47,558 bases of DNA, from positions 1-47,558 of the forward strand of contig JAURWS010000050.1 in NCBI GenBank assembly GCA_030654835.1, in the 5' to 3' direction. Numbering within the stretch: position 1 is the first letter of the stretch; each line of letters begins with the position of its first letter. Shown piece by piece: positions 17,312 to 25,822 of this stretch. The notes under the pieces are model-generated. The model did no database searches and had not been told where the DNA came from. It worked only from the letters and a program-made list of their open reading frames with translations. The translations under genes and the position numbers were made by a program. Source of the DNA: Gammaproteobacteria bacterium. Its GTDB lineage: Bacteria; Pseudomonadota; Gammaproteobacteria; Pseudomonadales; Pseudohongiellaceae.

Positions 17312-17728
17312 ATGTTCTCAGAAAAAGAGTTGAATCTTGAGGAAACCGAGCTGCGCGAACAGGTCTCGCTGCTGACGCCTGCGCAGCACGAAAAATACCT
17401 GCAGATGGAGCAATCCCTTCGCAAACATCCTGGCACGTATGCCGCTCTGAACTGGTTCTTTCTGCTGGGACTACATCATTTCTACCTGCGCCGCTGGCCG
17501 CGCGGCATTATCGATCTGCTGCTGTCCAGCATCGCGCTGTACGTACTGCTCAACACTGACAGCCCCGCGTATGGCGGCGCCCTCCTGCTGGCCGTCGCCA
17601 TCATCGAGGTGCCGCAGCTCCTTAATTACGAACATCTGGTGCACAGCCACAACAACCAGATGATGCGCCGCTGTCTGCGACGTCTTCCAAAGACTGCCCC
17701 CGCCATCGCTGACAAACCGAAGCGCTGA
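17312..17728 (+). CDS. TM2-domain-like small membrane protein
   Basis: 138 residues. A polar helical N-terminus (ELNLEETELREQVSLLTPAQ) precedes two membrane helices joined by a short loop. LNWFFLLGLHHFYLRRWPRG and IIDLLL match the TM2 pattern, in which a Gly-x-H-x-F-Y element ends the first helix. The C-terminus is basic. TM2 proteins have no assigned bacterial function. It starts 67 bases after the TRAP permease and ends 25 bases before the antiporter, so it may share a transcript with them. No strong ribosome binding site was seen. Confidence 0.7.
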   Translation: MFSEKELNLEETELREQVSLLTPAQHEKYLQMEQSLRKHPGTYAALNWFFLLGLHHFYLRRWPRGIIDLLLSSIALYVLLNTDSPAYGGALLLAVAIIEVPQLLNYEHLVHSHNNQMMRRCLRRLPKTAPAIADKPKR

Positions 17729-17753
17729 ACCGAACTGCCGGACATTCGACATC

Positions 17754-18704
17754 ATGATCATCTCCATCACCTGGTTTATCTGCGGGCTAGTAATACTCAC
17801 CATTGGCGCTGAAGGGCTGGTGCGTGGCAGTTCGGCGCTGGCATTACGCCTGGGCATCTCTCCACTGGTAATCGGGCTGACGATCGTCGCCTTCGGCACC
17901 AGTGCCCCGGAGCTGGCTGTCAGCGTGGAAGCCGCTGCCAGTGGCAGCAGTTCCATCTCGATTGGTAACGTGATTGGTTCGAACATCGCCAACATCGCCC
18001 TTATCCTTGGTCTGGCTGCGATGATTGAACCCATGCGAGTGCACACCTCCCTGCTGACAGAGCAGATCCCCATCATGATCGGGGTGTCACTTCTGCTCTG
18101 GGGGATGACACTGGATGGCACGATTGGTCAATGGGACGGAGTCATCCTGTTTGTCGGCATCATAATTTATAATTTCTACAGTTATCGCAGCGCCAGAAAT
18201 GCAGCAGTGCCAGGGCTCGCACAACCCCTGCCCGGCGCAGGTCCAGCACTGATGGACAAGACCTGGTTCTGTCTGGTGCTGATCGCGGCGGGGCTCGCGG
18301 CGCTGGCAGGAGGAGGGGCGCTGCTGGTCGACGCCGCTGTGGATATCGCGCGGTTCTTCAACGTCTCGGAGTCATTGATTGGGCTGACCATTGTGGCGCT
18401 CGGCACCAGTATGCCGGAGCTGGCGACCTCAGTGGTCGCCGCTTTGCGCAAACAGGCAGATATCGCCCTTGGTAATATCGTCGGTTCCAACATCTTCAAT
18501 ATTCTCGGAATCCTCGGAGTTGCCTCCATCATCAACCCTCTGTCTTCGACCGATTTCAGCCGGATCGATTTCGCGCTTATGATGGGCATTGCCATCCTGC
18601 TGCTGCCGATGGCATGGACACACCGTCGGCTGGGGCGCCTGGAAGGCCTCTTCCTGTTCATGACATATATCGGCTACCTGTATTACCTCGGCCCCAAAAC
18701 CTGA
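17754..18704 (+). CDS. Calcium/sodium antiporter (CaCA family, YrbG-like)
   Basis: 316 residues, ten or eleven membrane helices in two inverted repeats. Each repeat has the ion-binding motif: IVAFGTSAPELAVSVEAA with GNVIGSNIANIALILGL in the first, IVALGTSMPELATSVVAA with GNIVGSNIFNILGILGV in the second. The Glu of each PEL is the expected cation ligand. The protein should exchange Ca2+ for Na+ across the inner membrane. Length is normal for the YrbG group. Confidence 0.93.
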   Translation: MIISITWFICGLVILTIGAEGLVRGSSALALRLGISPLVIGLTIVAFGTSAPELAVSVEAAASGSSSISIGNVIGSNIANIALILGLAAMIEPMRVHTSLLTEQIPIMIGVSLLLWGMTLDGTIGQWDGVILFVGIIIYNFYSYRSARNAAVPGLAQPLPGAGPALMDKTWFCLVLIAAGLAALAGGGALLVDAAVDIARFFNVSESLIGLTIVALGTSMPELATSVVAALRKQADIALGNIVGSNIFNILGILGVASIINPLSSTDFSRIDFALMMGIAILLLPMAWTHRRLGRLEGLFLFMTYIGYLYYLGPKT

Positions 18705-18772
18705 TATAAGAAACACGCAAATTTGCAGGTCGCGCCTGCTCTTCCGATGCAATACACACTTCAAGGGTTTCA

Positions 18773-20188
18773 ATGCAGTTACGAACCAACCACAGTGGTT
18801 CCGGCGAGGCGCTTCCACCTCGCATGCAGCAAGCTTCTGCGGACCAGAGGTTCACGCGTGCGCAATCACTGCGCGCGCTCGTCAGCCAGCTGCTTGGCCT
18901 GCTGCGCGATCGCTTCCCGCTCACCGTGCAAGGTGTCGCCGTGCTGGTCATCGCCATGTTCGCGCTTCGAACCTTCGGCTACGGGCGCATGGATCTGGTG
19001 GTGTTCGCTTTGGCTGTTTGCGCCCTCGCCATCGTCCTCTTCTCCACGGTGATCGTGCTGCTCGGTGGCCTGTTGCTGCGCTATCAGATCGTCGATCAAC
19101 TGGAGCGCCAGGTGATCCTGAAGCGTCACATCGCCCGCATGAAGGTGGAGGCGGGTTACCCTAATGAAACCGGCTTCACCATGCCCACCATGCCGTGGTT
19201 GCCGTTGATCAGCGTGCGCTGGGAAATTGTGCGGCCGGACGCGATCCGGACTCACAACCGTCTGTCCGAAGACGAGCAGCAGTGGGAGGAAGAAATCGTC
19301 CCGCTGCGGCGCTGCAAGAGCCCGGCGATCACGCGTCGCTTCACAGTGCGTGACGTGCTGGGCTTCAGCCGTTTCTCCTGGCGCTTCACCCAGGAAGGAG
19401 AGCTGCTGGCGCTGCCGCAGGCCGGCAGCATCAAGTCATTGCCGCTGTTGCGCTCGCTCACAGCCGAAGATGGGATTCCCGACCCCGGTGGCCATCCCGA
19501 GGGCGACCGCATGGAGATCCGTCCTTATGTGCCGGGCGACTCGGTGCGCAACATCATGTGGAAGGTCTATGCCCGCAACCGGCATCTGACCGTGCGGCTG
19601 GCCGAGCGCAGCGTATTTCACAGCAACCGCACGCTCGCCTATCTGCTTTCTGACCCCAATGACGAGGCGGCCGCAGCGGTCGCCCGCGTCGCGGTGGAGT
19701 CCGGTGCGCTCGGAGAGGATTGGCTGTTCTGCGCCGATGGCGGCGACACACCGACTAATCAGACGGGCGAGGCGCTGGAGCTTATCGCGCAATCGCGAGC
19801 CCTGGATGGAGGAGCCCACGCCTACGGGCTCGACCATTATCTGCAGCACTTCGGCAATCAGGGCAGCGTGCACTGCATCGTCTTTGCGAATGCCGAAACC
19901 GGGCCCTGGATGCAACAGCTGCGCGCGACCATCGGGCGCTTCCGGGTGCGCTTCTCGGTGGTGCTGGCGACGGATGGTTTCATTACCAGCAAGCCGCGCC
20001 CACGCTGGCAGAAGCTGCTGTTCAACGACAGTGCCGCAAACCGTGAACTGCGCGAACGCGAGGGACAGGCGACTTCTGTCGTCGAGCTGAGCCGTTTGTT
20101 GACGGAACTCGGTCAACTTGTAGAATCGACCATGGTTGTAGATCGGCGTACCGGGCTGACCTATGACAAACGCATGAACCGGGTGTGA
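18773..20188 (+). CDS. DUF58 domain-containing membrane protein
   Basis: 471 residues. Two closely spaced membrane helices (about 50-100: LTVQGVAVLVIAMFALRTFG; ALAVCALAIVLFSTVIVLLG) precede a beta-rich region and the DUF58 domain, with its hallmark RPYVPGDSVRNIMWKVYARN then RHLTVRLAERS. DUF58 proteins have a von Willebrand A-like fold and are usually encoded with MoxR ATPases and TgpA-like transglutaminases, as here. Exact function is unknown; a role in envelope protein assembly or maturation is assumed. It starts 68 bases after the antiporter and is followed at 12 bases by the transglutaminase gene. Confidence 0.88.
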   Translation: MQLRTNHSGSGEALPPRMQQASADQRFTRAQSLRALVSQLLGLLRDRFPLTVQGVAVLVIAMFALRTFGYGRMDLVVFALAVCALAIVLFSTVIVLLGGLLLRYQIVDQLERQVILKRHIARMKVEAGYPNETGFTMPTMPWLPLISVRWEIVRPDAIRTHNRLSEDEQQWEEEIVPLRRCKSPAITRRFTVRDVLGFSRFSWRFTQEGELLALPQAGSIKSLPLLRSLTAEDGIPDPGGHPEGDRMEIRPYVPGDSVRNIMWKVYARNRHLTVRLAERSVFHSNRTLAYLLSDPNDEAAAAVARVAVESGALGEDWLFCADGGDTPTNQTGEALELIAQSRALDGGAHAYGLDHYLQHFGNQGSVHCIVFANAETGPWMQQLRATIGRFRVRFSVVLATDGFITSKPRPRWQKLLFNDSAANRELREREGQATSVVELSRLLTELGQLVESTMVVDRRTGLTYDKRMNRV

Positions 20189-20199
20189 GAGACACGCAC

Positions 20200-22440
20200 A
20201 TGCACAACAGAACACAGACGACATCACAGGACTCCATCCTCAGCCAGCTGCTGCCCTCCAGCCTGCGGGCGGCGATCATTGCCTCCAGCTACTGGGTGCT
20301 GAGCCTGTCGCTGACCAGCGAGAGCGGGTCGGTGGCGGCCTTCGTCGGCTGCCTGTTCTCCTGCTACCTGATCGACGGGCTTATTAACCGCCCGCCCCTG
20401 CGGGACCTGCGCCTGAGCGTGATCGCCGTCTTCACCCTGGTGCTGCTGTGCGTCGGCGTGTTCCTGAGTAGCGTCATCACCGGCAGCCTGACCATCGCCA
20501 GCCTGATTCCCCCGCTGCTGACCTATGAGATCGGCGAGGTCCTGCAGTGGTTCCTGTTCGCCGCCGCGCTGACCGCCCTGCTGCGCACCCTCGCGCATCG
20601 CACCAGCTATGGCCGGGTGACGGAGATCCTGTTTGTCGCCGCCGCCTTCGTCATCACCCTGGCCGCACATCGGCAGGGCATGATTCACCGCCCCTTCTTC
20701 ATCGGCGATTACGCCCTCACCCGTGGCATCGACCCTAGCTCCATCCTCATGGCGCTGGGCTGCGGAGCGGTGCTGGCTCTAGCCGGGTTGCTGATGATGG
20801 AGAACAATCACCGCCGCCTGCCCTATCACTTCACCGTGCTGGGGCTGCTGTGTTTCAGCCTGCTGGCCTACGTGCAACTGTTCGGCTTGCCCTCCCCACG
20901 CCTGACCGACGACCTGGGCTTGACCGGTGCCGCGCGCGCCGAAGGCAGTGCCGCCGAGCAGGACAACCCCTTCCGCGATGGCGAGAATGACGCCAGCGAC
21001 AAGGAGGCCCCGGTGGCCATCGTGTTGTTCCGCGATGACTACGAGCCAGCCGGTGGCTCGTATTATTTCCGCGAATCCGCCTACACCGAATTCAATGGCA
21101 CCATGCTGGCGGTGACGGACCGGGATGATCTCGATGAAGATCTGATCACGCACTTCCCGCCCGTACGCGCCGACATCGAAGAGCCGCTGCCATTGCCGGA
21201 CAAGCGTCAGGCCGTGCGCACCACCATCGGCCTGCTCGCCCCGCACCGCACGCCGTTCGGGCTGGACACGCCGGTGGCCTTCGAGAACACGCCTAACCCC
21301 AACAACCTGCGCTTCAAACAGACCTACGACGCCTACTCGATGGTGCCGCTGCTCGAATTTCCCGACCTGATAGGCCGTACCGCCGGTGATCCCGACTGGA
21401 CGCCCGCGCAGCGTCAGGCTTATCTGGAGCTGCCCGACGACCCGCGCTACCGCGAACTGGCCGAGACCATATTGCAGGACCTGCGCCCCGGCTATGCCGA
21501 TGATCCCTATGCCAAGGCGCTGGCGATCAAGGACTACCTCGACCGCAACGGCATCTACAGCCTCAAGAATGAACACGCCTACGCCGAAGACCCGGCGGCC
21601 TCGTTCCTGTTCGGTGACCTGACCGGCTACTGCATGCACTTCTCCTTCGCCGCCACCTACATGTACCGCAGCATCGGCATCCCGGCTCGCGTGGGCATCG
21701 GCTACTCGGTGCCGGCCAGCAATCGCGCCGGAGGCTCTTCGCTGCTGATTCAGGCCATCAATGGCCATGCCTGGCCGGAGATTTTTCTGGATGGTGTGGG
21801 CTGGGTGATCGTCGATCCGGCGCCGGGACGCACCCTGGTGGACATGTCCGTGGACCCGCAGAACAGCCTGCAGCAACTGCTCGGCGACATGCTGCGTGAC
21901 GAGGCGGCGTTCGACGAGTTCATCAGCTCCCAGCAGGACGAGCCGTTCCCGTTGACCGTGCTGTTGCAGACGCTGGTCGCCGCGCTGTTGCTCGCGTTGC
22001 TGGGTGGTTACGTCGTGAAAGTCTACCGCCTGCGCGCCCCACAATTTGCCGATCCGGCGCTGCGCTACCGCCTGAGCTACCGCGCCACCCTGGACATGCT
22101 CTCGGCTCTGGGCCAGCGCCGCCGCTATGGCGAGAGTCGTGAAGCCTTCGCCCGCCGCCTCAGCACCATGACCCCCACCTTCGCCACCATGACCACCTCC
22201 CACCTGTACGCCGCCCTGGGCCCCTGTGGGAGCGTACCCGAGGGCATAAAGGCCCAGCCGCGATCGCCCTTGGCACAAGCTCTCGATCAGGCTCCAGATC
22301 GCGCGCCAGCGAGAGCCACCCCCACCCCCGACTGGCTAGCCCTGCAAAACCGCATCCGCGAGGAAATCGGTAGCCACATTCCCTGGTGGAAGCGCGTGCT
22401 CGCCTTCCTCGATCCGTTTGCCTGGCTGAGAACCCATTGA
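20200..22440 (+). CDS. TgpA-like transglutaminase membrane protein
   Basis: 746 residues. About six N-terminal membrane helices (residues 20-230) are followed by a periplasmic transglutaminase-like core with Cys478 (GDLTGYCMHFSFAATYMYRS), His523 (INGHAWPEIF) and Asp539 (WVIVDPAPG), the full catalytic triad. A further helix lies near 585-610 (VLLQTLVAALLLALLGGYVV), and a cytoplasmic tail ends the protein. TgpA is essential in P. aeruginosa, but its substrate is unsettled. Residues about 676-705 (GPCGSVPEGIKAQPRSP and onward) are encoded by a REP-like sequence within the tail. GTG 20185 is an alternative start overlapping the DUF58 stop; ATG 20200 is preferred by codon type only. Confidence 0.88.
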   Translation: MHNRTQTTSQDSILSQLLPSSLRAAIIASSYWVLSLSLTSESGSVAAFVGCLFSCYLIDGLINRPPLRDLRLSVIAVFTLVLLCVGVFLSSVITGSLTIASLIPPLLTYEIGEVLQWFLFAAALTALLRTLAHRTSYGRVTEILFVAAAFVITLAAHRQGMIHRPFFIGDYALTRGIDPSSILMALGCGAVLALAGLLMMENNHRRLPYHFTVLGLLCFSLLAYVQLFGLPSPRLTDDLGLTGAARAEGSAAEQDNPFRDGENDASDKEAPVAIVLFRDDYEPAGGSYYFRESAYTEFNGTMLAVTDRDDLDEDLITHFPPVRADIEEPLPLPDKRQAVRTTIGLLAPHRTPFGLDTPVAFENTPNPNNLRFKQTYDAYSMVPLLEFPDLIGRTAGDPDWTPAQRQAYLELPDDPRYRELAETILQDLRPGYADDPYAKALAIKDYLDRNGIYSLKNEHAYAEDPAASFLFGDLTGYCMHFSFAATYMYRSIGIPARVGIGYSVPASNRAGGSSLLIQAINGHAWPEIFLDGVGWVIVDPAPGRTLVDMSVDPQNSLQQLLGDMLRDEAAFDEFISSQQDEPFPLTVLLQTLVAALLLALLGGYVVKVYRLRAPQFADPALRYRLSYRATLDMLSALGQRRRYGESREAFARRLSTMTPTFATMTTSHLYAALGPCGSVPEGIKAQPRSPLAQALDQAPDRAPARATPTPDWLALQNRIREEIGSHIPWWKRVLAFLDPFAWLRTH
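22223..22318. repeat. REP-derived sequence inside the tgpA-like coding region
   Basis: CTGTGGGAGCGTACCCGAGG (from 22224), continuing to GGCATAAAGGCCC and CGCGATCGC, is closely similar to the intergenic element at 31367 (TGTGGGAGCGTACCCAAAGG, GGCATAAAAGCCC, CGCGATTCGC). The right part (CAGATCGCGCGCCAGCGAGA) looks like a degraded inverted partner. It is translated in frame as a linker near the C-terminus. Confidence 0.7.
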
Positions 22441-22517
22441 CCCGACGACCAGCAAGCGTCCCAGTCTTTTCCACACACATTGACCGAAGCGAAAACCAAT
22501 CAGTCCGGAGACCCTGA

Positions 22518-23645
22518 ATGACCCTGGAAGCCACAAGCGCGAACGCAATAGAGAGCACAGAAGAGAACGCAGCAATGACAGAAACCGCCGCCCGGAGTGA
22601 GGCGCTTACGGCCCCAACCGGTGTTGCCGCGCAATCCGCGCGCCTGCAACAGGCCGTCGCGGTCCTGAATCGCCTGAGCAGCGCCGTGCGCAGTCAGGTG
22701 CTGGGCCGTGACGATGTCATCGAACTGGCCATCATCGCGCTGATCGCCGACGGCCACGTGCTCCTGGAAGACTTCCCCGGCTCCGGCAAGACCACGCTGG
22801 CCAAGGCGCTGGGCGAGGCGATCATCACGCCTCTGCAAGAGCAGGCCGACGACGTCGCGGCCGCCATCGTGCCCTTCCGCCGCATCCAGTTCACGCCGGA
22901 CCTGCTGCCCTCGGACGTGACCGGTGGCTCCGTATTCGACACCAGCACCAACAGCTTCCACTTCCGCCACGGCCCGTTGTTCGCGCACGTCGTGCTGGCG
23001 GATGAGATCAACCGCACTTCGCCGAAGGTGCAGTCGGCGATGCTGGAGGCCATGGGCGAGAAGCAGGTGACGGTCGACAACACCACCTACCGGCTGGACA
23101 AACTGTTCTTCGTGATTGCGACCCAGAACCCGCTCGATCTGGTCGGCACGTATCCGCTGCCCACGCCGCAGCTGGACCGCTTCCTGTTCAAGATCACCAT
23201 GAAGCATATCGAGCGCGACGCCGAGCTGGACGTGCTGGACACCTACAAGACGCGCCGCGATCAGAGTCAGCAGCGGGCTCACGGGTCACTCCACCAGGTG
23301 ACCCGCAGCGAGGTGCTGATGGCTCGCGAGGTGATCGATCAGGATGTGGTAATCGCCCGCGCCATCAAGACCGCGCTGGTGGATATCTCCCGCAACTTGC
23401 GCAGCGACGAGCGCGTGCTGCAGGGCAACTCCACCCGCAGCATGGTGTTGCTGATGCCCGCCCTGCAGGTGCTGGCCGCCCTGCGCGGCCGCAGCTTCGT
23501 GAGCGCCGAGGACATCGAGACACTGCTACCCCGCGTGCTCGGCCACCGCGTCGAGCTGGCCCCCGGCGTCGCCGATCTCGGCAAGGTGCTGCACGACTGC
23601 ATGCGTGAACCCATGGAACAACTCGCGCGGACGACGCTGCAGTGA
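22518..23645 (+). CDS. MoxR family AAA+ ATPase
   Basis: 375 residues. After a low-complexity N-terminus of about 40 residues comes the MoxR core: Walker A DFPGSGKTTLAKAL (Lys91), Walker B and following VVLADEINRTSPKVQSAMLE, sensor FFVIATQNPLDLVGTYPLP, and the arginine-finger region QLDRFLFKI. A helical lid domain follows (RSMVLLMPALQVLAALRGRS). MoxR ATPases act as chaperones for envelope or cofactor-dependent complexes, typically with DUF58 and TgpA partners. Here MoxR comes third, not first as is usual. ATG 22518 has CGGAGA upstream. Confidence 0.92.
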   Translation: MTLEATSANAIESTEENAAMTETAARSEALTAPTGVAAQSARLQQAVAVLNRLSSAVRSQVLGRDDVIELAIIALIADGHVLLEDFPGSGKTTLAKALGEAIITPLQEQADDVAAAIVPFRRIQFTPDLLPSDVTGGSVFDTSTNSFHFRHGPLFAHVVLADEINRTSPKVQSAMLEAMGEKQVTVDNTTYRLDKLFFVIATQNPLDLVGTYPLPTPQLDRFLFKITMKHIERDAELDVLDTYKTRRDQSQQRAHGSLHQVTRSEVLMAREVIDQDVVIARAIKTALVDISRNLRSDERVLQGNSTRSMVLLMPALQVLAALRGRSFVSAEDIETLLPRVLGHRVELAPGVADLGKVLHDCMREPMEQLARTTLQ

Positions 23646-25822
23646 AGAGGCCACGCTCTGCACACCACTCCCCCCCTGTGGGAGCGGGCCCCGCCCGCGA
23701 TGGGATATTGCCGCGCCTGCGTTTAGTGCGACAGCGTGCCGTGTCTGATCGCGAGCAAGGCTCGCTCCCACAAGTTTGCAGGCGGATCGGGTTCGCGGTC
23801 ACTCTTTTGCTCGGCATCGCCATCCTGCCAGCCCATGCCCAGAACGACCTCGACGGCTTCAACATCCCCGGCACCCCCACGCTGTGCTTCGGCATGCTTG
23901 GCATCACCGAGCAGCGCGCGCTGGCGATCTGTGACGCGCTCACCCTCAAGGAAAATGTCCGCGCGCGTGAGCTGGCGCAGAGCTGGATTGCCGAGCAACC
24001 CAACTCGGCCGCCGCGCAGTTCGCCCTCGCCGAGGTGCTCATACGTGTCGAGGGCAACCTGGCACGCGGACTCTTTCATCTCGCGCGCGCCGAGGAATTG
24101 ACCAACTACACCTCGCTCGGGCGGGCAATGGCCGACGGCGGCGCCGAGTGGCACTACCTCGCGCTCTCACAACTGTCCTATGTCCATCAGCTGATGGGCA
24201 ATCAGCAGGCCTCCCTCGACTATCTCGACAAGATCGAGGCGGTATACGGGCAGGAGGTGGAATCGTTTCGCGGCTGGCCGCTGATCAAGATGCAGAAATG
24301 GGACGAGGCCCGCGCCAGCGCCAATCTCGTGCTCAACACCAGCAACGATGTGCGCGAACGCAGCCGCGCCTGGAATACACTGTGCGCGGTGGAGCTGGCC
24401 AGCCTGCGTCCTGCCGAATCACTGGAGGCCTGTGACAAGTCAATCAGCGAGGACGAAGCCGCCGCCGAGGACGAGAGCGGTGTGGTGGATACCGTGTACC
24501 TGCTCAACGCCTCCGAAGTCGCACTGAGTATGCTGCGCATGGAGGAAGCCGAAGACTACCTGACCCGCGCCTCCCGTTATCTGAACCCGGACAGCGTCGG
24601 CGATCCGTGGATCAACCTGCTCTATCTGTACATGAATCAGGGGCGTTTCGAGGAGGCACGCACCGCGCTGGACAACCTGCTGGTGTGGCGCGACAACCAG
24701 GAGCCCATTGTCGGGGTGATGAACCGCGCCGAACATTTTCTGGTGAGTGCCGCGCTGCTGATTCTGACCGGCTATCCCGAGGACGCGGCGACGCTCAGCG
24801 CCACCGCGCTCAATCAGCCGGACCGTACCGGTTCCTATAGCGCCGACGAGGCGCAGAAGGATTCCATCGCCGCACTCATCAATCACATGGCCAACCAGAC
24901 CGCCTATGAGATGAAGCTGGAGGAGATTGCCATCCTGCCGTTCCCCGAATCTCTGAGCGCGCGCGCCGAGGCACTGAGCCTTCGCTTCAAATCCTGGCGC
25001 TCAGCCCGTCACGCAGCAGCGCTGTTTGCCAACACCACCACACTGCAGAACCGTCTGCGCCCCTATGCCCCGCTGGACGTGCACATTCCCGAGTGGGTGG
25101 AGCCGGAGCTGGTGTCGATCATCGGCGCGGGCGTCATGTCCTCGGTGCTGGAGCAGACGCTGGCGGCGGGCGCCTTCAGCCTCAACGAAGGTTACTACCA
25201 CGCCTATCACGCCGAGATCGCCGCACTGCGTGGGCAGGATCTGCTGACCATCGAGCACGCCAGTCGCGCCATGAACATGCTGCCGACACAGGAGGTGTTG
25301 CTCAAGGCACGCCTAGCTGCCCGCATCGCCGACGCCGCCTGGCGCTTGGGCGAGACCGAGATTGCCCTGAGCAGCTATGAGCAGGCGCTGGAATGGGACC
25401 CCAGCGTCATACGCCGACTCGGTCTGGCGCTGCCGGTCCATATTACCAGTGTCGACGACGAGTTCGTGCGCGAGGTCATCGGTTATCTGGAAAGCTCGCC
25501 GCGCTTTCGCAATCACCCCGACGGCCTGCTGCTGGAAGTCTTCCCGCAGAGCGACTTGACACTATGCCTGAGCACCCGTGGCGGCTCGCCTTTGTCATGC
25601 CTGCAGATGGGTGATGTCACCACGCTGGAGATCGGCGTCGATGGCGAGACAGAGCCTTTGACCCCGGCGCAGCAACTGGTGAAGACGTTCCATAACCGCA
25701 CCTTCGGCCCCGGCATCGAAATCAGCCAGACTCAGCGCATGGCGCTGATGGGGTCCAGCGTGATTCTCAGTTCCCAGAACAACGCCACTGTGCAACGCAA
25801 CCGGGACGCAGTTCTGCAATGA
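23642..25822 (+). CDS. TPR-rich exported protein with a REP-encoded N-terminus
   Basis: The frame opens at GTG 23642, overlapping the MoxR stop by four bases, and runs 726 codons. A hydrophobic signal (GFAVTLLLGIAILPAHA) begins only near residue 49. The preceding stretch (VGAGPARDGIL, SDREQGSLPQV) is the translation of an inverted REP pair at 23677-23774. GTG 23741 would give a normal signal peptide and 693 residues. The mature part is all-helical, with TPR-like repeats (ARELAQSWIAEQPNSAAAQF, QASLDYLDKIEAVYGQEVES, IALSSYEQALEWDPS). It probably is a periplasmic scaffold for the DUF58-TgpA-MoxR group. Four terminal bases overlap the MFS gene. The start is uncertain. Confidence 0.72.
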   Translation: MKRPRSAHHSPPVGAGPARDGILPRLRLVRQRAVSDREQGSLPQVCRRIGFAVTLLLGIAILPAHAQNDLDGFNIPGTPTLCFGMLGITEQRALAICDALTLKENVRARELAQSWIAEQPNSAAAQFALAEVLIRVEGNLARGLFHLARAEELTNYTSLGRAMADGGAEWHYLALSQLSYVHQLMGNQQASLDYLDKIEAVYGQEVESFRGWPLIKMQKWDEARASANLVLNTSNDVRERSRAWNTLCAVELASLRPAESLEACDKSISEDEAAAEDESGVVDTVYLLNASEVALSMLRMEEAEDYLTRASRYLNPDSVGDPWINLLYLYMNQGRFEEARTALDNLLVWRDNQEPIVGVMNRAEHFLVSAALLILTGYPEDAATLSATALNQPDRTGSYSADEAQKDSIAALINHMANQTAYEMKLEEIAILPFPESLSARAEALSLRFKSWRSARHAAALFANTTTLQNRLRPYAPLDVHIPEWVEPELVSIIGAGVMSSVLEQTLAAGAFSLNEGYYHAYHAEIAALRGQDLLTIEHASRAMNMLPTQEVLLKARLAARIADAAWRLGETEIALSSYEQALEWDPSVIRRLGLALPVHITSVDDEFVREVIGYLESSPRFRNHPDGLLLEVFPQSDLTLCLSTRGGSPLSCLQMGDVTTLEIGVDGETEPLTPAQQLVKTFHNRTFGPGIEISQTQRMALMGSSVILSSQNNATVQRNRDAVLQ
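23677..23774. repeat. Inverted REP pair at the MoxR/TPR gene junction
   Basis: The forward copy starts TGTGGGAGCGGGCCCCGCCC at 23677 and the reverse copy (ATCGCGAGCAAGGCTCGCTC, CCACA) ends at about 23774. The two arms belong to different stem types (GGGC versus GAGC), unlike most pairs in this window. The pair lies wholly within the reading frame of the TPR gene if GTG 23642 is used. Confidence 0.85.

Noticed and set aside
20779-22278. Minus-strand open frame of 499 codons inside the tgpA-like gene
   Set aside because: Composition is dominated by Gly, Gln, His and Val, as in antisense frames. The plus strand encodes a complete transglutaminase triad.
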